Assembly (NCBI GenBank): GCA_003543795.1
Contig: DNBE01000067.1
Location: forward strand, 1 to 10,396
DNA: 10,396 nucleotides
Direction of reading: 5' to 3'
Origin: Sutterella sp.
Lineage (GTDB): Bacteria > Pseudomonadota > Gammaproteobacteria > Burkholderiales > Burkholderiaceae_F
Positions 6,934-10,396 of the stretch are shown here, piece by piece. Position numbers and translations under genes: made by a program. The notes beneath the pieces are model-generated. The model was not told the origin of the DNA and ran no database searches. It was given only the letters and a program-made list of their open reading frames with translations. Numbering within the stretch: position 1 is the stretch's first letter; every line of letters starts with the position of its first letter.

Positions 6934-7045
6934 AACTCTCGGCTTGCAATAAAGCCGAAAGAGACTTCTTCTCAGTATTAGTTTTTTCGGCTTAGGGCAT
7001 AAGGAGGACCGGTGCAACAAGAGAGGTGTCCGTAAGCCGAGAGTT
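6934..7045. repeat. 12-bp perfect inverted repeat enclosing nested repeats
   Basis: AACTCTCGGCTT (6934-6945) and AAGCCGAGAGTT (7034-7045) are perfect inverted repeats 88 bp apart. Nested inside are AAGCCGAAA (6952-6960) and TTTCGGCTT (6985-6993). The four arms share the TCGGCTT/AAGCCGA core, so several pairings compete. Confidence 0.85.
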
Positions 7046-7068
7046 CGAACGCATTCGAACTCAGTATT
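6971..7068. repeat. Direct repeat CTCAGTATT after each stem module
   Basis: CTCAGTATT occurs at 6971-6979 and 7060-7068. Each copy follows the same layout: TCGGCTT, loop, AAGCCGA, then a GAG...CTC hairpin, then AGTATT. This suggests an old tandem duplication of a stem-loop unit. Confidence 0.55.
7041..7062. repeat. Perfect 9-bp stem with 4-nt loop
   Basis: GAGTTCGAA (7041-7049) and TTCGAACTC (7054-7062) flank CGCA. No T-tract follows on either strand, so it is not an intrinsic terminator. On the rtcB strand it lies at the very start of the predicted leader. Its first arm overlaps the D arm of the larger fold at 7041-7045, so the two compete. Confidence 0.7.
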
Positions 7069-7070
7069 GA

Positions 7071-7099
7071 ATTTAATAAAAGCCGCTTTCAATATGCAA
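7071..7099 (-). promoter_or_regulatory. Candidate sigma-70 promoter of rtcB
   Basis: On the minus strand TTGCAT (7099-7094) is followed after 17 bp by TTAAAT (7076-7071). Each hexamer is an imperfect match, but the spacing is ideal. The start would be near 7064, which places the whole inverted-repeat array in the transcript as a leader of about 160 nt. Confidence 0.4.
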
Positions 7100-7123
7100 A
7101 TGGCGGGTCTTTTGGGTGTTGCA

Positions 7124-7140
7124 TTTTGACGCGATCAAAA
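7124..7140. promoter_or_regulatory. Palindromic operator-like site upstream of the lactate permease
   Basis: TTTTGA-CGCGA-TCAAAA is a perfect 6-bp inverted repeat with a 5-bp spacer. It resembles an FNR box but is one base short (TTGA-N5-TCAA, not N6), so another dimeric regulator is more likely. It lies about 180 bp before the permease ATG and some 25 bp behind the rtcB promoter candidate, so it could serve either gene. Confidence 0.4.
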
Positions 7141-7172
7141 GAAAGGTCTTTCTACCAAAAGGACTACCAAGG

Positions 7173-7220
7173 ATGAAATTCGCTTCCAACCGTAAGCAAA
7201 GCAACCTAGCCCTTAGATAA
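7173..7220 (+). CDS. Possible 15-codon leader peptide upstream of the lactate permease
   Basis: ATG at 7173 opens a short frame, MKFASNRKQSNLALR, that ends with TAA at 7218-7220. AAGGA (7159-7163) lies 9 nt upstream. The peptide has no obvious run of one amino acid, so classical attenuation is not indicated. It would lie in the permease leader, 92 bp before that gene. A frame this short can arise by chance, and no other support was found. Confidence 0.2.
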   Translation: MKFASNRKQSNLALR

Positions 7221-7312
7221 ATACACTAATTGCACCTGTAGACAAGGCACAAAGCTCGAAAGCACAATCATCAAACTAACCTTTATTAACCAACTTCTCA
7301 AAAAGGAGTCTC

Positions 7313-8845
7313 ATGTCTTTCATCTTAGCCTTCAGTCCACTGTTAGTGGTCCTCGGCGGCATTCTGTACTTTAAGAAGCCCGCCATGAAAGTCGCGCCCA
7401 TCGCCCTCGTTTGGACGCTTTTCTTAGCCTTTACGTATTTCAACGTCAAGGGTTTGACTTTCGGACAAAATGTGGACATTTTGGACGGCTTGGTTTGGAA
7501 AGGCGTTAAAGAAGGCTTGAAGATCGTCTGGATGGTCTTCGGCGCGTTCGTTATTCTGAATATTCTTAGAGAAACGGAAGCTATCGATGACGTGAAGATG
7601 GCTATCGCGAAGATTTCGGATGACCGTCGTGTGCAAGTCATTGTTGTCGGTTTGATGCTGCCGATCTTTTTAGAAGGCGCGGCGGGCGCGGACGCGCCGG
7701 CTGCCATCGCGGCTCCGTTTCTTGTCGCGCTCGGCGTCAACCCGATTCTCGCGATTGCCCTCGCTTTAATGGGTGACGCGACGCCTTGCTCCTGGGGCGG
7801 CGCGGGTCTCACGACGATTGTGGGCGGCGCTGCGCTCACAACCGCGGGCGTCTCCACGGTCGATTTGAACTCCGCCATGGTGGGTCGTATCCATATGGTC
7901 GGCGTTTTTATCATTCCTTTCATCATGATCGCGACCGCTTACGGAAAGAAAGGCTTCAAAAACGCAATGCCGTTTCTTTGCTTTGCGGGTTCCGTAACCG
8001 CGTTTTGGATGTTCGTGCTCTCGAACTTCGTCGGCGCTGAAGTTACGTCCATGGGAACGGGCCTTCTGTCGATTCTTTGCTCAATCGTCTACCTGAAGGT
8101 GGTGGGCGTAAACACCCCCGATGAGTACCGCTTCCGTTTTGAATCCGATAAGAAAGCGAAGTACTCGTCTTTAAGAGCTATGAGCCCTTATATCTACATG
8201 CTCGTGCTACTGCCCGTGATTCGTTACGGTGTCCCCGCGCTCATTCCTAACGGCTTTGCACTCATGTGCACGTTCGGTTACATCGTCTGGGTTGACGTCG
8301 TCATTATGGTGTGCGGCTTCTTGGGCGCCTTTACGCTCGGCATGAACTTTTCTGGCGTGTGCAAGATTTACGGCACGACGAGTAAAAATATCGTTCCCGT
8401 CCTTGTGACGATGGGTTCTCTTTTAATCGTGGCTTATATCATGCAGTCGTCGACCACGGGCATGATGCAACTTTTAGCCCACGACCTCGCGAGCGTAGCG
8501 GGTATGCTCTATCCGGCAGCCGCCGTTCTGATCGGCGCGAGCGGTTCGTTCGTGACGGGCACGGGTTTAGGATCGAACATCATGTTCGCGGATATGCATA
8601 TCCAGGCCGCGCAGATTTTGAACGCCAACCCGATTACGATTTTCGCGGGACAAAACGCGGGCGGTTCTCTCGGCAATCTCATTTGCCCGAATAACACCGT
8701 CGCAGCCTGCGCAACCGTCGGTCAGGTCGGTAACGAACACGCCGTCATGATGCGTACGATGGTCGCTTTCGGCATCATCCTCGCGCTTTATATGACGCTT
8801 GCCGTTATCTATACTTATGTCCTATTTCCCGATTTCGGAATGTAA
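7313..8845 (+). CDS. L-lactate permease family transporter
   Basis: This inner-membrane carrier imports lactate or a related 2-hydroxyacid (such as glycolate) with protons. It belongs to the LctP/GlcA family (TC 2.A.14). The 510-residue protein is close to the usual 530-560 and has about 12 or more hydrophobic helices. Family motifs are FLEGAAG (119-125; usually FLEGASGFG), GSFVTGTGLGSN (411-422), and a stretch at 446-470 with AGQNAGGSLGNLICPNN and ACATVG. The ADAPAA that follows FLEGAAG, instead of FGTPAA, suggests a sub-branch whose substrate may differ. ATG 7313 follows AAGGAG closely. A dehydrogenase gene follows after 22 bp, so uptake and oxidation are probably linked in one operon. The long leader (about 200 bp or more) holds a palindromic site. 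Confidence 0.88.
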   Translation: MSFILAFSPLLVVLGGILYFKKPAMKVAPIALVWTLFLAFTYFNVKGLTFGQNVDILDGLVWKGVKEGLKIVWMVFGAFVILNILRETEAIDDVKMAIAKISDDRRVQVIVVGLMLPIFLEGAAGADAPAAIAAPFLVALGVNPILAIALALMGDATPCSWGGAGLTTIVGGAALTTAGVSTVDLNSAMVGRIHMVGVFIIPFIMIATAYGKKGFKNAMPFLCFAGSVTAFWMFVLSNFVGAEVTSMGTGLLSILCSIVYLKVVGVNTPDEYRFRFESDKKAKYSSLRAMSPYIYMLVLLPVIRYGVPALIPNGFALMCTFGYIVWVDVVIMVCGFLGAFTLGMNFSGVCKIYGTTSKNIVPVLVTMGSLLIVAYIMQSSTTGMMQLLAHDLASVAGMLYPAAAVLIGASGSFVTGTGLGSNIMFADMHIQAAQILNANPITIFAGQNAGGSLGNLICPNNTVAACATVGQVGNEHAVMMRTMVAFGIILALYMTLAVIYTYVLFPDFGM

Positions 8846-8867
8846 TTAGTCGAGGGAGTCTCTTACT

Positions 8868-9818
8868 ATGGATAAACAAAGAAAAGTCGGCATCATCGGC
8901 ATGGGTTACGTCGGTTCGAACGTGGCCTATACGCTTTGCATGAAGGGTATCGCCGATGAACTCGTTCTCATCGATCAAAATGATCAGAAAGTCACGAGCG
9001 AATGCCAGGATTTGCGCGACGCGATAGCCTACTGCCCGCATCGCGTGACCGTCAGAAAAGGTGACTTCGCCGATTTGGGCGACGTGGACGTCATCGTCAA
9101 TAGCGTCGGTAATATCGGTCTTTTGACGACGGGCGACCGCTTAACCGAGATGGATTTCAACATCACGGCCGTTCGCGGTTATGCCGAAAAGATTAAAGCA
9201 AGCGGCTTTAAAGGCATCGTCATCAATATTTCTAATCCGTGCGACATCATTACGCGCGAACTCGCGCTCTTACTCGACTTCCCGAAGGGACACGTTTTCG
9301 GAACGGGTACGGGACTCGATACCTCGAGACTTTTAGCTTGCCTTGCGCGTCAGACGGGTTTAGATCATAAGTCGATTACCTGCTACATGATGGGCGAACA
9401 CGGCAATAAGCAATTTGCGCCTTGGTCTGCCGTCAATTTCAAGGGAATGCCCTTGGATTGCTGGGCGAAAACCGATGCGCGCTTCCAATTCGATCGCGCC
9501 GCGCTTCAAACCGAAGCAATCAGAGGCGGTTGGGTGACCTACGCCGGTAAGCATTGCACCGAATTCGGTATCGCGAGTACCGCCGCGACGATGGTCGATG
9601 CGGTCTTCCGTGACGAAAAGGTTATTTTGCCCGCGAGTATGGAACTTGACGGCGAATGGGGTGAAACCGGTCTTTACGCGGGTGTGCCGTGCTTGATCGG
9701 TAAAGACGGCGTCGAACAAATCGTCGAAATTCCGTTAACGGACGAAGAAATGGCGACCTTCCACGATTGCTGCGAAGGTATCCGTAAGAATATGGAGCAT
9801 CTCAAAGACATTCCTTAA
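8868..9818 (+). CDS. L-2-hydroxyacid dehydrogenase (lactate/malate dehydrogenase family, HicDH-like)
   Basis: It interconverts an L-2-hydroxyacid and its 2-oxoacid with NAD, in the cytoplasm. The 316-residue protein has an N-terminal Rossmann motif (GMGYVGS, 11-17) and D36 (LIDQND) at the end of the second strand, which favours NAD over NADP. Catalytic residues are R91 (TGDRL), N123 (NISNP), D151 and R154 (GLDTSR), and H178 (GEHGN). The substrate loop VGNIGLLTTGDR and GEHGNKQFAPWS resemble L-2-hydroxyisocaproate dehydrogenase of lactobacilli more than classical lactate dehydrogenase, which has a Gln near the loop tip. The substrate may therefore be lactate or a larger hydroxyacid. It is second in the operon with the permease; AGGGAG lies 9 nt before ATG 8868. 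Confidence 0.88.
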   Translation: MDKQRKVGIIGMGYVGSNVAYTLCMKGIADELVLIDQNDQKVTSECQDLRDAIAYCPHRVTVRKGDFADLGDVDVIVNSVGNIGLLTTGDRLTEMDFNITAVRGYAEKIKASGFKGIVINISNPCDIITRELALLLDFPKGHVFGTGTGLDTSRLLACLARQTGLDHKSITCYMMGEHGNKQFAPWSAVNFKGMPLDCWAKTDARFQFDRAALQTEAIRGGWVTYAGKHCTEFGIASTAATMVDAVFRDEKVILPASMELDGEWGETGLYAGVPCLIGKDGVEQIVEIPLTDEEMATFHDCCEGIRKNMEHLKDIP

Positions 9819-9837
9819 TCGGAAAGGTCTCAACGAG

Positions 9838-9867
9838 AAGGACGAGCTCAAAGGCTCGTCCTTTTTT
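9838..9867 (+). terminator. Rho-independent terminator after the permease-dehydrogenase operon
   Basis: GGACGAGC (9840-9847) pairs with GCTCGTCC (9854-9861) around loop TCAAAG, extended by AA/TT, and runs into T6 at 9862-9867. It lies 19 bp after the dehydrogenase stop codon. Confidence 0.92.
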
Positions 9868-9915
9868 ACGCGTGTCAACTAAAAAGACAAAAACGGCGCT
9901 TTCGGTTATCCTTGA

Positions 9916-10128
9916 GGCATCTCAAAAAAGATTTCTCGTGAAAATCAAATTCACGAAATTATTCGGGCAGCCAGATGTTCCGTCTTTTTTATCGACGAAC
10001 GCCAACGCGTGACGCTCCTAGATAAAGGATCGATAAGCGAAATCAAAAAATTCGCGAAACTCGAAGGCTGCGAAATCACTAAACAACTCCCCGCTCAAGC
10101 GGGAAGGTTTCCTTGGAACAAGCACTGA
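9916..10128 (+). pseudogene. Remnant of a DUF2075-type (Schlafen-group-3-like) ATPase/helicase
   Basis: A 70-residue open segment without a start codon lies between stops. It contains IIRAARCSVFFIDERQRV, which matches the Walker B region (VFFIDE-x-Q) of DUF2075 proteins as I know them. Then comes a TLLDKGSISEIKKFAK stretch, and QLPAQ, where intact members have a QFRC-type motif. After QLPAQ the likeness stops and a TGA follows. The Walker A part and the C-terminal half are absent, so this is a decayed internal fragment. Whole members are often accessory genes linked to phage defence or mobile DNA, which suggests lost mobile material here. The identification is from memory of motifs, not a search. 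Confidence 0.55.
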
Positions 10129-10396
10129 CTTTTCCTTCCGCTCCTTTTGATCCGTTCGGACAAGAGGGTTGCAGAGGGCTGTCACCAGTGCCACCAAAGA
10201 TTTCAAGACGAACCGTCTCCGGCGTCAGAGCCTTAGGCTCAGGCGCAAACCTCGGATCACAAGGATCCTGGCTACTCGTCGGCTTGCTTACCCAATATCC
10301 CGCGTCTTTCAGGAGCTGTTTCGCACCTTCAAGCAGCGCCAGAGCCGCTTTCGGAATATGGCTTTGTGTTTCAAGATCGGCACAGTACAAAAGAGC
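10079..10396 (-). CDS. Partial reading frame of unknown function, entering from the right edge
   Basis: The frame is open from the window edge to a TAG at 10079-10081, giving 105 visible codons. The first part (YCADLETQSHIPKAALALLEGAKQ) looks like a helical protein. The middle is Pro-rich, and the last 40 residues are low in pattern. The final 50 bp overlap the DUF2075 remnant on the other strand, so the C-terminus may be read-through into unrelated DNA, making this a truncated gene. I do not recognise the family. The plus strand is also open in places here, so coding status is uncertain. Confidence 0.35.
   Translation of the reverse strand, partial: ALLYCADLETQSHIPKAALALLEGAKQLLKDAGYWVSKPTSSQDPCDPRFAPEPKALTPETVRLEIFGGTGDSPLQPSCPNGSKGAEGKVSACSKETFPLERGVV

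Larger units (their letters stand above)
6904..7068 (-). ncRNA. Candidate structured cis-regulatory leader RNA of rtcB
   Basis: The rtcB leader holds four interacting segments, in order along the minus strand: D (7045-7033), C (6994-6985), B (6960-6952), A (6945-6934). D and A pair perfectly over 12 bp, C and B over 9 bp, D and C over 8 bp, and B and A over 7 bp plus CTC/GAG. Set B:A with D:C excludes set C:B with D:A. The B:A hairpin is followed by a T-rich run (TTGTATTTATATTTGTTTT), so it resembles an imperfect intrinsic terminator just before the ribosome-binding site. Between D and C, TTGCACC (7017-7011) is perfectly complementary to GGTGCAA (6914-6908), which covers part of the rtcB ribosome-binding site. 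I do not recognise a known riboswitch family. A trans-acting RNA, such as a tRNA-mimicking Y RNA, is another possibility. Confidence 0.5.

Noticed and set aside
6908..6936. A plus-strand sigma-70 promoter (TTGCAC, 17 bp, TACAAC) reading into the inverted repeats
   Set aside because: The spacing is good, but both hexamers are weak and the site covers the rtcB ribosome-binding region. It would matter only if a plus-strand RNA is shown.
6996..7012. A sigma-54 promoter for rtcB (GG-N10-GC on the minus strand, at CCGGTCCTCCTTATGCCC)
   Set aside because: Only the GG and GC dinucleotides fit, the rest of the consensus is poor, and no RtcR-type activator gene or site is visible.
6987..7062. A tRNA or tRNA-like gene, suggested by 7-bp TCGGCTT/AAGCCGA stems and GTTCGAA strings
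   Set aside because: The length between the arms (54 nt) is too short, there is no T-arm of five pairs with a seven-base loop in the right place, and no anticodon arm. A looser tRNA-mimicking RNA is not excluded.
6904..7092. A 63-codon in-frame extension of rtcB starting at TTG 7092
   Set aside because: It has no RtcB-family similarity, and the ATG at 6903 has a well-placed ribosome-binding site and gives the normal N-terminus. The open frame overlaps the inverted-repeat leader.
7276..7926. Long minus-strand open frame opposite the lactate permease
   Set aside because: A shadow frame; the plus-strand permease is clear from its family motifs and membrane helices.
10090..10103. Hairpin CCCGC-loop-GCGGG as a terminator of the right-edge minus-strand frame
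   Set aside because: No T-tract follows on the minus strand, and it lies inside the frame, before its stop codon.

Overview
The window looks like chromosomal DNA of a host-associated, mainly anaerobic betaproteobacterium, probably of the Sutterellaceae (Sutterella or Parasutterella type). This is inferred from three things: a Wolinella-type di-haem fumarate reductase membrane subunit behind a perfect FNR/Anr box; Burkholderiales-like forms of Upp (ATGHS in the PRPP loop) and of the LapA-family protein; and an iron superoxide dismutase next to lactate/hydroxyacid genes. No rRNA, tRNA, IS element or CRISPR array was recognised.

Layout. 1-1098: frdC on the minus strand, between a short bidirectional terminator and an upstream region holding the FNR box. 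1099-2764: upp (minus), divergent from a two-gene unit (LapA-family membrane protein and small cupin). 2845-3788: a NagB-like deaminase/isomerase homologue with its own promoter and a strong terminator. 3906-4635: sodB with a leader hairpin and terminator. 4723-5700: a ribokinase-family sugar kinase, ending at a bidirectional terminator shared with rtcB. 5707-6903: rtcB (minus), the RNA 3'-phosphate ligase. 6904-7312: about 410 bp without a large gene, dense in inverted repeats. 7313-9867: an L-lactate permease followed 22 bp later by an L-2-hydroxyacid (lactate/HicDH-type) dehydrogenase, then a terminator. 9868-10396: decayed DNA with a DUF2075-like ATPase/helicase remnant and an unrecognised reading frame entering from the right edge.

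How the genes fit together. Most are metabolic or housekeeping genes in single-gene or two-gene units with clear terminators: anaerobic fumarate respiration (frdC), uracil salvage (upp), sugar-phosphate chemistry (nagB-like gene, pfkB kinase), oxidative defence (sodB), RNA repair (rtcB), and uptake plus NAD-linked interconversion of lactate or another 2-hydroxyacid (permease and dehydrogenase).

The most unusual part is the rtcB leader. Four segments (6934-6945, 6952-6960, 6985-6994, 7033-7045) can pair in mutually exclusive ways. The leader also holds a 7-nt perfect complement of the rtcB ribosome-binding region and an exact copy of the 8-nt anti-Shine-Dalgarno core (CCTCCTTA on the rtcB strand). 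This looks like an undescribed cis-acting RNA switch, or a structured RNA, associated with RtcB.
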